DNA of 64,000 bases from Ignavibacteria bacterium (lineage in GTDB: Bacteria; Bacteroidota; Ignavibacteria; Ignavibacteriales; Melioribacteraceae). The stretch spans positions 94,775-158,774 of the forward strand of contig WPAE01000001.1 of NCBI GenBank assembly GCA_009773205.1. The letters run 5' to 3'. This document shows positions 1 through 7,507 of this stretch, in pieces. The notes under the pieces are model-generated. The model was not told where the DNA came from. It saw only the letters and a program-made list of their open reading frames with translations, and ran no database searches. The translations under genes were made by a program, and so were the position numbers. Position 1 is the stretch's first letter. The number at the start of each line of letters is the position of its first letter.

Positions 1-1548
1 AAATCTTGTAGTTGGGTTTTTATCTTCCGGTTTGAATTTACCGCGCATTAACATTGTCATCAAAACTGGAATTAGTGAAATAACTACAATTGCTGAACCT
101 ATCATTGCAAATGATTTTGTGTATGCAAGAGGATGAAACATTTTGCCTTCTTGACCGGTAAGTAAAAATACCGGCAGGAAAGAAGTGAGAATTATCAATT
201 CAGAAAAGAATATTGCTCTGCCAACTTGTTTTGCAGAATCAATAGAAATCTTTTTGTATTCATCCGGTGTTAAATGTTGTTTCTCTTCCAATGCCTTCGC
301 AAGATTACGGTAAGCATTTTCCACCAGCACAATTGAGGAGTCTACTATTACTCCAACAGCAAGAATAATTCCACCAAGAGACATAATATTTGATGAGATT
401 CCAAATAAATACATTAGAATAAATGCAATGAGAATTGAAATAGGAAGCTCGATAAGAATTCTTACAATGCTTCTAAAGTGAAGAAGGAAAATCATAACCA
501 TAATTGAAACGGTGATTGACGCTTCAATTAATGCACGTTCCAAAGTTCCGACAGCTTCTTTAATTAATGTGCTGCGGTCGTAAGAAGTTACAATCTCAAC
601 TCCAGGTGGAAGACCGGGAGATATTTCTTTTATCTTTTCTTTTACTTTGTCAATAACTCTTTGAGCATTCTCACCGGTTCGCATAACTATAATTCCACCA
701 ACAGCTTGACCTTCACCGTTCTTTTCTAAAGCACCACGTCTTATATCGCCGCCTAATGCTACAGTTGCTACATTTTTAATGAGAATTGGAATTCCATTGG
801 TGGAAGTTTTTATCACTGTATTTTCAACATCACCTTTCGATTGTATATAACCTTGACCGCGCACAAAATATTCTGCATCGCTTACTTCCAGAATTTTGCC
901 GCCGACTTCGTTATTGCTTCTTTGAACTGCGTTAACAACATCGGAGATAGTTAAATTGTAAGCGCGAAGATCTGTAGGGTTAACATCAACTTGATATTGT
1001 TTAACAAATCCGCCGATGCTTGCAACTTCTGCAACGCCGTCAACAGAGGAAAGCTTATAACGGATATACCAATCTTGAACTGCACGTAATGCACCGAGAT
1101 CATATCCCTTTCCTTCAACCGTATACCAGTAAACGTGCCCAACTCCGGTTCCATCCGGACCAAGTGAGGGAACAACACCGGAGGGCAGTTGTGCTTGAAC
1201 AGTGTTCATTCTTTCAAGAACTCTAGTTCGTGCAAAATATGTATCAACACCATCTTCGAAGACGACAAATACGAAGGACATGCCGAACATTGAAGTTGCA
1301 CGCACTGCTTTAACGTGAGGTAAACCTTGCAAACCGGAAACAATTGGGTAAGTAACTTGATTTTCGATTATTTGGGGCGAACGTCCCATCCATTCCGTAA
1401 AAATTATAACTTGATTTTCAGAAAGGTCGGGTATTGCGTCAACCGGCAAATTTACAACGCTGTAAATGCCAAAGCCGATTACGATCAGATAAATCAGTAT
1501 TACAATAAATCTGTTATTTGAAGACCAATCAATAATTTTTTCTATCAT
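1..1548 (-). CDS. cusA: CusA/CzcA-type heavy-metal efflux RND permease (3' truncated by window edge)
   Basis: Inner-membrane proton-driven pump subunit of a tripartite metal export system. The 516 visible residues start MIEKIIDW, followed by the first transmembrane helix and the family stretch PVDAIPDLSENQV, then ENQVTYP, LGPDGTGVG, SVGGFVKQYQV and the transmembrane region with NIMSLGGIILAVG. These follow CusA of E. coli residue by residue along the N-terminal half, so HME-RND membership is firm. The metal (Cu/Ag versus Zn/Co/Ni) cannot be read here because the gene runs off the window. The ATG is preceded by CGGAG and directly follows the stop of a small ORF. Upstream on the same strand lie a sensor kinase and a sigma-54 activator, a layout that suggests metal-responsive control (inference). 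Confidence 0.93.
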   Translation of the reverse strand, partial: MIEKIIDWSSNNRFIVILIYLIVIGFGIYSVVNLPVDAIPDLSENQVIIFTEWMGRSPQIIENQVTYPIVSGLQGLPHVKAVRATSMFGMSFVFVVFEDGVDTYFARTRVLERMNTVQAQLPSGVVPSLGPDGTGVGHVYWYTVEGKGYDLGALRAVQDWYIRYKLSSVDGVAEVASIGGFVKQYQVDVNPTDLRAYNLTISDVVNAVQRSNNEVGGKILEVSDAEYFVRGQGYIQSKGDVENTVIKTSTNGIPILIKNVATVALGGDIRRGALEKNGEGQAVGGIIVMRTGENAQRVIDKVKEKIKEISPGLPPGVEIVTSYDRSTLIKEAVGTLERALIEASITVSIMVMIFLLHFRSIVRILIELPISILIAFILMYLFGISSNIMSLGGIILAVGVIVDSSIVLVENAYRNLAKALEEKQHLTPDEYKKISIDSAKQVGRAIFFSELIILTSFLPVFLLTGQEGKMFHPLAYTKSFAMIGSAIVVISLIPVLMTMLMRGKFKPEDKNPTTRF

Positions 1549-1665
1549 TTATTTTCTCCGTAAGGTATGTTCATTCTTCTTATTATCGTGGACTAATGAA
1601 TATAGTTGATAAACCATAAACCCAACCATTACCAAGTAAACCAAACACCAAATAAGCCGTTCCAC
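1549..1665 (-). CDS. Small single-span membrane protein (38 aa) directly upstream of cusA
   Basis: A 38-codon frame starting with GTG reads VERLIWCLVYLVMVGFMVYQ and then a charged tail with two KK/RRK clusters. This is one predicted transmembrane helix with a positive C-terminal tail. Its TAA stop abuts the cusA ATG, and the cusA ribosome binding site CGGAG lies inside its last codons, so translational coupling is likely. The start site is weakly supported because only a GAAAG-like stretch lies upstream. I do not recognise a family. It could be a small pump accessory, or a chance frame. Confidence 0.45.
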   Translation of the reverse strand: MERLIWCLVYLVMVGFMVYQLYSLVHDNKKNEHTLRRK

Positions 1666-1766
1666 GTTATTGTTCTTTCATTTTTATGTTTATAGAAGCC
1701 AACAAGCGTGCCGCCAGAAAAGCTTGTTTATTGCCTATAATTGTGGTGTCGATCTTACAATCATTA

Positions 1767-1795
1767 AAGAATCTTTAAATGAATTAAAGATTCTT
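1767..1795. repeat. Perfect 12-bp inverted repeat between response regulator and cusA
   Basis: AAGAATCTTTAA and its exact reverse complement are separated by 5 nt. The hairpin lies just past the response-regulator stop. Neither side has a clear T-tract, so it may be a weak terminator, an RNA stabiliser or a regulator site in the leader of the cusA unit. Confidence 0.5.
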
Positions 1796-1809
1796 AAAAA
1801 TGTGTTTGT

Positions 1810-3162
1810 TTATTCGGACTTGGCAAGCTTATAGTTCTCGATTTTTGAATAAAGTGTAGGGAGAGAGATTCCAAGCATTTCTGCGGCTTTAGGTTTACTC
1901 CATTTAGCAAATTCCAAAACAGAAATGATATGTTTTTTCTCAAGTTCCGTAAGGGTAAGATTAATTGGAAATGAGGAAGAATCTGAGAATTGATTTTTGA
2001 GAAGTATATGTTCTTTGAGTAGAACATCACCATTAGTTAAAACAACAGCTTGCATAAGTGTATTTTCAAGTTCACGAACATTGCCGGTCCAATCGTGTTG
2101 ATTTAATAAACTCATTACTTCATCTGAAACCTTAAGAACATTTTTATGCAGTTCCCGATTTATTTTTTGTAATAAGTAATTTACAAGGATAGGAATATCA
2201 TCTTTTCTTTGACGGAGCGGTGGCAGCTCTATCTTAACAACGTTCAAACGATAAAAGAGATCTTCGCGAAATTTCTTTTCTTTAACAAGCTGTTCAATGT
2301 TTCTATTTGTTGCGGTAATAATTCTTGCCTTCATCGGAATAACATTTTCACCACCGACACGCTCAAATTCTTTTTCTTGTAATACACGAAGAAGTTTGAC
2401 TTGAAGATGCTGGGACATTTCCGAAATTTCATCAAGAAAGATTGTTCCGCTTCCGGCAAGTTCGAATTTTCCTTTTTTAGTTCTATCGGCTCCGGTGAAC
2501 GCGCCTTTTTCATGCCCAAACAATTCACTTTCAAGAAGGGATTCGGTTATTGCCGTGCAATTAACAGCGACGAAAGGTTCCGACTTCGTAATTCCACTGT
2601 AATGAATTGATTTTGCGACAAGTTCTTTACCGGTTCCACTTTCACCTTGTAATAATACTGTAACACGGTTTGCAGATACTTGACCGATGATTTTATAAAC
2701 TTCTCTCATTGGTTTTGATCTGCCAATTATTCTTTTCTCCGGCTGAAATTCTTCAACTTGATCTTCAATAAGTGAATCAATTCTCTCGCTAAGTGTTTTA
2801 GATTCAAGGGCACGTGCAATTGTAACTTTGAGTCGCTCAATATCGAGAGGTTTTTCAAGGTAATCATAAGCACCATTCTGCATAGCATCAATTGTAGTTT
2901 GAACATCATCATGTGCAGTTATTAAAATAATTTTTGTAAGAGGGTCAATCTCTTTTACTTTCTTAAGAAGTTCGAGACCGGTTAGATTGGGCATTTTAAT
3001 ATCGGAGATGATTAAATCCGGATGCTGATTTTGAATAATGCCAAAACCAATTTTTCCATCTTCAGCAAAAAGGACAGAATAGCCAAGGCGCTTCAAATAA
3101 TTTGAAAGCGTTTGACGAATTGATTCATCATCATCAATTACTAGTATTTTTTCCATAATCAT
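1810..3162 (-). CDS. Sigma-54-dependent response regulator, NtrC/ZraR type
   Basis: 450 aa with three domains. The receiver domain (about 1-120) has the acidic pocket D10-D12, phospho-acceptor Asp54 in SDIKMP, the T82 position and K104. The AAA+ sigma-54 interaction domain (about 145-375) has Walker A GESGTGKE at 173-180 and the sigma-54 contact loop GAFTGA at 220-225. A Fis-type helix-turn-helix closes the protein (AAEMLGISLPTLYSKI). It activates RNA polymerase carrying sigma-54 when phosphorylated. The 5' end overlaps the kinase gene by 29 bp, so the two form a cognate pair; a second ATG two codons in (3156) is also possible. Targets are not shown; candidates are the adjacent efflux unit and any -24/-12 promoter such as the one at 30177. 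Confidence 0.95.
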   Translation of the reverse strand: MIMEKILVIDDDESIRQTLSNYLKRLGYSVLFAEDGKIGFGIIQNQHPDLIISDIKMPNLTGLELLKKVKEIDPLTKIILITAHDDVQTTIDAMQNGAYDYLEKPLDIERLKVTIARALESKTLSERIDSLIEDQVEEFQPEKRIIGRSKPMREVYKIIGQVSANRVTVLLQGESGTGKELVAKSIHYSGITKSEPFVAVNCTAITESLLESELFGHEKGAFTGADRTKKGKFELAGSGTIFLDEISEMSQHLQVKLLRVLQEKEFERVGGENVIPMKARIITATNRNIEQLVKEKKFREDLFYRLNVVKIELPPLRQRKDDIPILVNYLLQKINRELHKNVLKVSDEVMSLLNQHDWTGNVRELENTLMQAVVLTNGDVLLKEHILLKNQFSDSSSFPINLTLTELEKKHIISVLEFAKWSKPKAAEMLGISLPTLYSKIENYKLAKSE

Positions 3163-4894
3163 TCAGTTGTAATTTAATTTCGAAAATTGTTTCTCCGGGA
3201 CGAGATGAAATAAACGAGAATGTTCCGGTATGCTGTTCAATAATTTTTTGTGAAATAGACAATCCAAGTCCGGTGCCAGATACTTTAGTTGTAAAGAAAG
3301 GATCGAAAATATTGTTTGGATCTTCAATGCCACAGCCGTCATCGGTTATGCGAATAATAAGATAACTATCAACTAAGCTAGAAGAAATTGTGATTGTTCC
3401 TTTTTTCTTTATCGCATCAATTGAGTTTTGAATCATATTAAGAAATACTTGTTTTAATTTATCTTCGTCACCGGCAAATTCAATATCAGCTGTGTTATTT
3501 ATAAATGTGATCTGTTTTTGTTTTATATCCAATTCAGCTTGATGAAAAATCTCATCAATAAATTTTCTGAGTTTAAGATTAGAAATTTTGAGCGGTGCGG
3601 TTCGGGATACTTGCAGAACTTCCTTAACAAGTTCAGTAAGACGATTGATTTCTTTACCAATGATTTGGAACGCTTCTTTATCTTCCGGTTGAAGCGGTAG
3701 TGTTTGATTCAAAATATCTACATTCATTTTTATTGATGTGAGCGGTGTTTTGATTTCATGAGCTAGAACAGCAGACATTTTACCAAGAGCGGCAAATTTT
3801 TCCGAACGAATTATTTCCGCTTCCAGTTTTTTCCTTTCGGTTATACTTCTATCCAACGAAGCTGCCATATCATTGAAAGCTTGAGACAGTTCCCCTATCT
3901 CATCACTTGAATTGTATTGAACATTTATTACAAAATTTCCTTTTCCAATTTCCAGAGCTTTTTCTTTCAACATAGTAATTGGCTGTGCTATCATTCTGGA
4001 TATGATGAAGGACATACTTACGCTAACAATTAGCCCAACGAATATGCTTATTAAAAAGAAACGAATCATTTCTTGTATGGAATTGATATTAAAAATAATT
4101 CTTCCAAGTGGAATTTGAACGAGCAGAATAATGATTGGGACTACAACAATTGCGGAAAACACTATTTTTTTGTTCAGACTAAAGCTGTGAACTTTATGAA
4201 TCGCGTATGGGAACATATTGTATTTCCCAATTGCAATTGCTGTGAAGAAAATAAATCCGATTAAAAATGCAAGTGGGCTTATTTCAACAAGGTAATAGAA
4301 CCCGAGAATCCAGGGAAGAAATAATCCAAAGATAAAAGTTGCAATATTAGTTATGATTAGCCCAAATAAATAAAATAGTAACTGATTACGAAGATTAGAG
4401 TCTTGTGCTGATTTGAGTTTTTGAATTATCCATATTGAATTTAGCACGATAAGAAATAAATACCAGAACAGGAATAATGGATATAATGAGGAGAACTCTG
4501 CAGAAAATATTTCCATGTGAGCGTGAGATTCATGTATAAAATTTCCATTCCACAATAGAATTAAAAGAAATGTTGAAGGAATGATTATTAACAATCCGCG
4601 TATTATGCCAATCTCTTTTTGAATAGGATAATTCCAAGAAAAGAAAGTAATTGATACGAGAATCATTAAAAGAAGTGAATGGCAAGAAATGTCAAGAGCC
4701 GTTACATCGTAAGATGGCATCAGAACAAAGTGAACTGTATGAGAGACCAAGTAAGCAATTACTAATACAAGAGTAAGGATGAATAGTTTTGATGTAATCG
4801 CTGTTGATGAACGGGAATAAATGATAAAAATAAGCCCCACCGCAGCAATGAAAGATGCAAGAAGAAATAATATCTGAGTAAAATCAAAGTGCAT
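3134..4894 (-). CDS. Membrane sensor histidine kinase (multi-TM, HAMP, HisKA, HATPase)
   Basis: 586 aa. The first ~290 residues contain about eight hydrophobic helices. A HAMP domain (around IAQPITMLKEKALEIGKGNF) follows, then the dimerisation/phospho-acceptor helix with His in LAHEIKTPLTSIK, and an ATPase domain with N-box MIQNSIDAIKKKG, G1 DDGCGI and G2 GTGLGLSIS. It autophosphorylates and passes phosphate to the overlapping NtrC-type regulator. The N-terminal multi-helix region has no obvious periplasmic sensing loop, so the signal is probably in the membrane or metabolic; the ligand is unknown. Kinase, regulator and efflux pump follow on one strand. Confidence 0.93.
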   Translation of the reverse strand: MHFDFTQILFLLASFIAAVGLIFIIYSRSSTAITSKLFILTLVLVIAYLVSHTVHFVLMPSYDVTALDISCHSLLLMILVSITFFSWNYPIQKEIGIIRGLLIIIPSTFLLILLWNGNFIHESHAHMEIFSAEFSSLYPLFLFWYLFLIVLNSIWIIQKLKSAQDSNLRNQLLFYLFGLIITNIATFIFGLFLPWILGFYYLVEISPLAFLIGFIFFTAIAIGKYNMFPYAIHKVHSFSLNKKIVFSAIVVVPIIILLVQIPLGRIIFNINSIQEMIRFFLISIFVGLIVSVSMSFIISRMIAQPITMLKEKALEIGKGNFVINVQYNSSDEIGELSQAFNDMAASLDRSITERKKLEAEIIRSEKFAALGKMSAVLAHEIKTPLTSIKMNVDILNQTLPLQPEDKEAFQIIGKEINRLTELVKEVLQVSRTAPLKISNLKLRKFIDEIFHQAELDIKQKQITFINNTADIEFAGDEDKLKQVFLNMIQNSIDAIKKKGTITISSSLVDSYLIIRITDDGCGIEDPNNIFDPFFTTKVSGTGLGLSISQKIIEQHTGTFSFISSRPGETIFEIKLQLNDYGKNTSN

Positions 4895-5037
4895 TAATTT
4901 TCTTTTTTGTGTTAGTTGAAAATAAGTGTTGGCAAATAGGAAGTAAAGCGGGACTAGGAAAAATGTCTCGTTTTACCAACCTATAACGCTGTGTATGTAA
5001 TGAATTAATTGATTAATTCATTCATAAATTAGAAAAA

Positions 5038-6081
5038 TCACAAAAGATTAACCGCATCTCTCAGATTCTGCTGTTGAAGGTGACTGTAAATTTGTGTTGT
5101 TGCTAAATCTTCATGGCCAAGTAATTCTTTAATGATATAAAGAGAAACTCCTTTTTGAGCAAGCAAAGAGGCGAATGAATGACGCAAAGTATGGAAATGG
5201 ATTTTATCGTTAAGATTTGACTTGCGAACTATTTTTTTGAATTGTTTACTGATAGATTCTTGATAAAGAATATTATTCCTAATTCTGTAAAAAACTAATT
5301 CATGTGGTTGATGGGTATTAGAATTGGAACGACTCAATAAAATTGATCTTACTTTTTCATTCATTGGAACAATTCTTTCTTTTTTGTTCTTAGTTAGAAA
5401 TTGATCTGTGCATTTTACAGTGATTTGATTCTGAAAAAAGTTTATCCAATCCCAACGCATATTAATTAATTCACCAAGTCGTAATCCAGTATAGAAGCCA
5501 ACCGTAAAAATATCTTTAAGATGTTGATATGAAGTATTTGCTAAAATGATTAGTAATTCCTCTTCCAGGAGAAACACAGGAAAGGACTTTGGAATTTTAG
5601 GAAATTTAACCTTTGTGAATGGATTGATTGGAATGTAATTCCATTCAACGGCTTTATTAAATGCTGCTTTCAGTGTGCGGTAGTAATGATGTGCGCCTCT
5701 TTGAGTCCGATGGAAAGTTGAGTAAATAAATTTATCAATTGTTTTTATTTCAATTTCACTGAGTAGAGGATTTCCACAGAAGGAAGTAAATTGTTTGAAG
5801 GAAAACGCAATTGAATCAAGATACTTTTTTGATTTTGCAGGAAAACAGTAGTCCAAATATTCATCTTTGAATTCTGAAAGAGTGATTGTATTTTTAGCTA
5901 TTGTTATTTGAGAAATTGTAGAATCAACATCCGAAGGGTTTTGATAAGTTCTCTTAAATGTTTTTAAGAATTTTAATGCTTCTTGTTCGCTTGTTTGTTT
6001 AGTGGAACGAGTAGTTCTTTTACCATTTTCGAAAAATACTATTTGGTAATAGGGTGACTTATCATTTTTTGCTAGGAACAT
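5038..6081 (-). CDS. Tyrosine recombinase / phage-type integrase
   Basis: About 347 aa from the ATG at 6081, which has AAGGAG six bases upstream; a TTG two codons earlier is less likely. There is an N-terminal arm-binding/SAM-like core-binding part (to about 165) and a catalytic domain with TGLRLGE (first Arg), HTLRHSFAS (His, Arg), LGHEDLATTQIYSH (His and nucleophile Tyr). All catalytic residues are present, so the enzyme may be active. It sits beside a 3' tRNA fragment and paired short repeats, the usual arrangement of an integrative element. Which side is the element is not settled: the gene points away from the tRNA fragment toward the kinase/efflux genes. Confidence 0.93.
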   Translation of the reverse strand: MFLAKNDKSPYYQIVFFENGKRTTRSTKQTSEQEALKFLKTFKRTYQNPSDVDSTISQITIAKNTITLSEFKDEYLDYCFPAKSKKYLDSIAFSFKQFTSFCGNPLLSEIEIKTIDKFIYSTFHRTQRGAHHYYRTLKAAFNKAVEWNYIPINPFTKVKFPKIPKSFPVFLLEEELLIILANTSYQHLKDIFTVGFYTGLRLGELINMRWDWINFFQNQITVKCTDQFLTKNKKERIVPMNEKVRSILLSRSNSNTHQPHELVFYRIRNNILYQESISKQFKKIVRKSNLNDKIHFHTLRHSFASLLAQKGVSLYIIKELLGHEDLATTQIYSHLQQQNLRDAVNLL

Positions 6082-6097
6082 TTTCAACTCCTTCCCG

Positions 6098-6120
6098 TGT
6101 ATGGAGTTGTATGGAGTTCC
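6098..6120. repeat. Tandem TGTATGGAGTT repeats upstream of the integrase (arm-site-like)
   Basis: Two adjacent copies of TGTATGGAGTT(C) immediately 5' of the integrase gene. A near-identical doublet (TGTATGGACTT/C) occurs at 6289-6312 in the same orientation, on the other side of the tRNA fragment. Paired short repeats on both sides of a core are typical arm-type integrase binding sites; the role is inferred. Confidence 0.55.
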
Positions 6121-6160
6121 AAAAAATCCTTTATTTTTAGAAAGAATTCCCAGATTCCCT

Positions 6161-6206
6161 ATGACTACGGATCAAAAGGTTTAAGGTTCGAATCCTTACG
6201 GGTGTA
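6161..6206 (+). other. 3' half of a tRNA (Arg-ACG-like): probable attachment-site remnant
   Basis: The stretch has an anticodon-loop-like CTACGGA, then a perfect T-arm (TAAGG, loop TTCGAAT, CCTTA), the acceptor 3' strand CGGGTGT and discriminator A. No D-arm or matching acceptor 5' strand (ACACCCG) lies upstream, so this is not a complete gene. A tRNA 3' end beside an integrase is the classic scar of site-specific integration. The inverse of its last bases recurs at 6251-6268 after the terminator. Confidence 0.6.
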
Positions 6207-6211
6207 CTAAG

Positions 6212-6246
6212 AAGCTCGTCCCGACCAGTCGGGATGGGCTTTTTTT
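6212..6246 (+). terminator. Rho-independent terminator after the tRNA fragment
   Basis: Stem of 13 pairs (AAGCTCGTCCCGA with TCGGGATGGGCTT, two G-U pairs and one mismatch), loop CCAG, followed by a run of seven T. It resembles the terminator behind tRNA-Leu at 38063. Confidence 0.8.
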
Positions 6247-6250
6247 ATTT

Positions 6251-6268
6251 AATACACCCGTAGGAATC
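6251..6268. repeat. Inverted copy of the tRNA-fragment 3' end
   Basis: ATACACCCGTAGGAATC is the near-exact reverse complement of the bases at 6190-6206 (GAATCCTTACGGGTGTA). The two flank the terminator, so the region can fold as one long cruciform. It may be the trace of an imprecise recombination. Confidence 0.55.
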
Positions 6269-6288
6269 ATTATGATCTTTCAAAAAAA

Positions 6289-6312
6289 TGTATGGACTTC
6301 TGTATGGACTCC
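6289..6312. repeat. Second TGTATGGACT doublet (arm-site-like)
   Basis: Two copies of TGTATGGACTTC/TCC, differing by one base per unit from the doublet at 6098-6120. Together they bracket the tRNA fragment. Confidence 0.5.
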
Positions 6313-6441
6313 ACAACGCAACACGGCATTATTTTATGAACTAGAAAAAAGAAAGCTCTGGAATTCTGTTCCAAAAATTATTTCGATGTTCAGGAACAAT
6401 TATATACTGTTTATGCTTTTGAGCTTTTTATGTTTTTAATC

Positions 6442-6591
6442 ACTACTAACCGACTAAAAAATAGAACCTGCCGCAGGCATGTTCCATTTTTTTAAATTTG
6501 ATTATGCAACCCCATATATCTGTTAAAATGATTAAGCGATAGCATTAACAAACGATTTATCGTTTTTGAAAAAAATTAGTCGGTTAGTAGT
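6442..6591. mobile_element. 150-bp MITE-like element with perfect 16-bp terminal inverted repeats
   Basis: The left end ACTACTAACCGACTAA and the right end TTAGTCGGTTAGTAGT are exact reverse complements. Inside are a hairpin with A- and T-tracts (6456-6493) and a small palindrome AAACGAT/ATCGTTT (about 6549-6565). There is no coding capacity and no clear target-site duplication. It fits a non-autonomous transposon or a large regulatory cruciform. The rest of the gap from 6313 to 6860 shows no other gene. Confidence 0.55.
6456..6493. terminator. Bidirectional terminator-like hairpin inside the inverted-repeat element
   Basis: AAAAAAT, then GAAC..TGCC, loop, GGCA..GTTC, then ATTTTTTT. It is symmetrical, with a T-tract on either strand. 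Confidence 0.5.
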
Positions 6592-6785
6592 AGTTTTTGA
6601 TATTTAATCAGGTTAAATCTTGCCATTTTACCAATCGTTACATAAGGAAGTTGTTGTATATAAAGAAGTTATGTTTATTATAAAGCCATGTTGGTTTTGT
6701 TAGTTACATAAAACTTAACTCTTCATTGTTGTAAAAACTAGAAAGTAATTCTGCAAAAGAGAATTACTGAAATATTGTATAAAGA

Positions 6786-6980
6786 TTAACCCTCAGCCAA
6801 AATCTTTAAGTCAATAATAATTGGTTCGAGTTCTACCTCACGCTGAATAAGTTCAGGTAATTGAAAAATTCCCTTCCAATCTTTAAGGAAATCTTGTCTT
6901 ATTTTATCTTTCTCCACTGGGTCTATGGTATCTTTGCCATGCTGGAGTTTTTGGGAAAATCTTTGGAATATGAATCGAAG
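6786..6980 (-). pseudogene. C-terminal fragment of an unidentified gene (antisense to the holin 5' part)
   Basis: A minus-strand open frame of 64 codons with no Met, read back from a TAA at 6786. It ends DKIRQDFLKDWKGIFQLPEL and then IQREVELEPIIIDLKILAEG. Its composition is more protein-like than the first 26 residues of the opposing holin frame. The same frame is open in repeat copy 2 (9615-9809) with three visible amino-acid changes. It may be the 3' end of a phage or mobile-element gene. Family not recognised. Confidence 0.3.
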
Positions 6981-7214
6981 TTATTGGATTCTCAATCCCG
7001 GGTTGTTGAAGCGGAAGCGATAGGACAAAGCTGGCTGCAGAGGAATTGGATACCCATTACGATGCTTACTTTTTTAATACTCGTTGTTTGTGATTCTTTT
7101 GATTGGCTTGCATTCCGTTTAAGTAATGAGGCATGGACGTTGTTGCAGATTGGATTGGGTGGATACGTTTTAGGAAGAACTGGGGAAAAAATAGTTGAAA
7201 AAATCAGAAAGTAG
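6861..7214 (+). CDS. 3TM-type phage holin-like protein
   Basis: The frame gives 117 aa from TTG at 6861, but the family-like part begins near the ATG at 6939 (residue 27). From there: a short amphipathic segment, ESKLLDSQSRVVEAEAIGQS, WLQRNWIPITMLTFLILVV (membrane helix), then SNEAWTLLQIGLGGYVLGRT and EKIVEKIRK. The WLQRNW..P and LLKIGLGGYVxGRxxEK patterns are hallmarks of the GTA/3TM holin family (phage or gene-transfer-agent lysis). The N-terminal 26 residues do not look like the family and are antisense to another open frame, so the 5' end may be chimeric. It lies in a duplicated block next to an integration border, with no other phage genes nearby, so it is probably a relic. Confidence 0.6.
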   Translation: MKNSLPIFKEILSYFIFLHWVYGIFAMLEFLGKSLEYESKLLDSQSRVVEAEAIGQSWLQRNWIPITMLTFLILVVCDSFDWLAFRLSNEAWTLLQIGLGGYVLGRTGEKIVEKIRK

Positions 7215-7250
7215 TATGTCGGTTATCCGCCCAACAAGACGGCGGACAAG

Positions 7251-7299
7251 TGTTGTTGGAAGGACAGGAGAAAAAATTGTTGAAAAAATTAGGAAATGA
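7251..7299 (+). pseudogene. Duplicate fragment of the holin 3' end
   Basis: Encodes a second VVGRTGEKIVEKIRK-like tail with a stop, 36 bp after the holin stop. This shows that a third, almost wholly deleted copy of the gene end is present. Confidence 0.6.
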
Positions 7300-7363
7300 T
7301 TAACAGAATATAAAACGTTATTTTTGTGATGTCTGAAAAGGGACTGGGAAAGCCCGGTCGGTA

Positions 7364-7398
7364 AAAGGCACTGATGAAATTCGGTGTCTTTTATTTTT
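7364..7398 (+). terminator. Terminator-like hairpin
   Basis: GGCACTGA pairs with TTCGGTGTC (G-U pairs included) around a GAAA-type loop, followed by TTTTATTTTTT. It lies between the holin relics and the AbiE pair. Confidence 0.55.
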
Positions 7399-7448
7399 TA
7401 TATTTGATCGGTTCTTTACTGCTTGGTAAGGAATTTGCAAAGGTCTAG

Positions 7449-7479
7449 AACGCTGAACCAGAATCAGCGTTTTTCTTTT
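7449..7479 (+). terminator. Rho-independent terminator
   Basis: Perfect 8-bp stem AACGCTGA/TCAGCGTT with a 7-nt loop and T-rich tail TTTTTCTTTT. It is oriented for plus-strand transcription running toward the convergent AbiEii gene, and 29 bp beyond that gene's stop it may also serve the minus strand. Confidence 0.75.
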
Positions 7480-7507
7480 AAAGAATAACACCATATCAAG
7501 TATTTTA

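Larger units (their letters stand above)
6622..7214. repeat. 593-bp direct repeat, copy 1 (holin locus)
   Basis: Starts at GCCATTTTACCAATCG and runs to the holin stop. The second copy is at 9449-10040, and the two are recognisable along their whole length with scattered substitutions and indels. The upstream non-coding half, with TCGTTACATAAGGAAG and TAACCCTCAGCC, is as well conserved as the coding half, so the whole block was duplicated. Confidence 0.9.
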
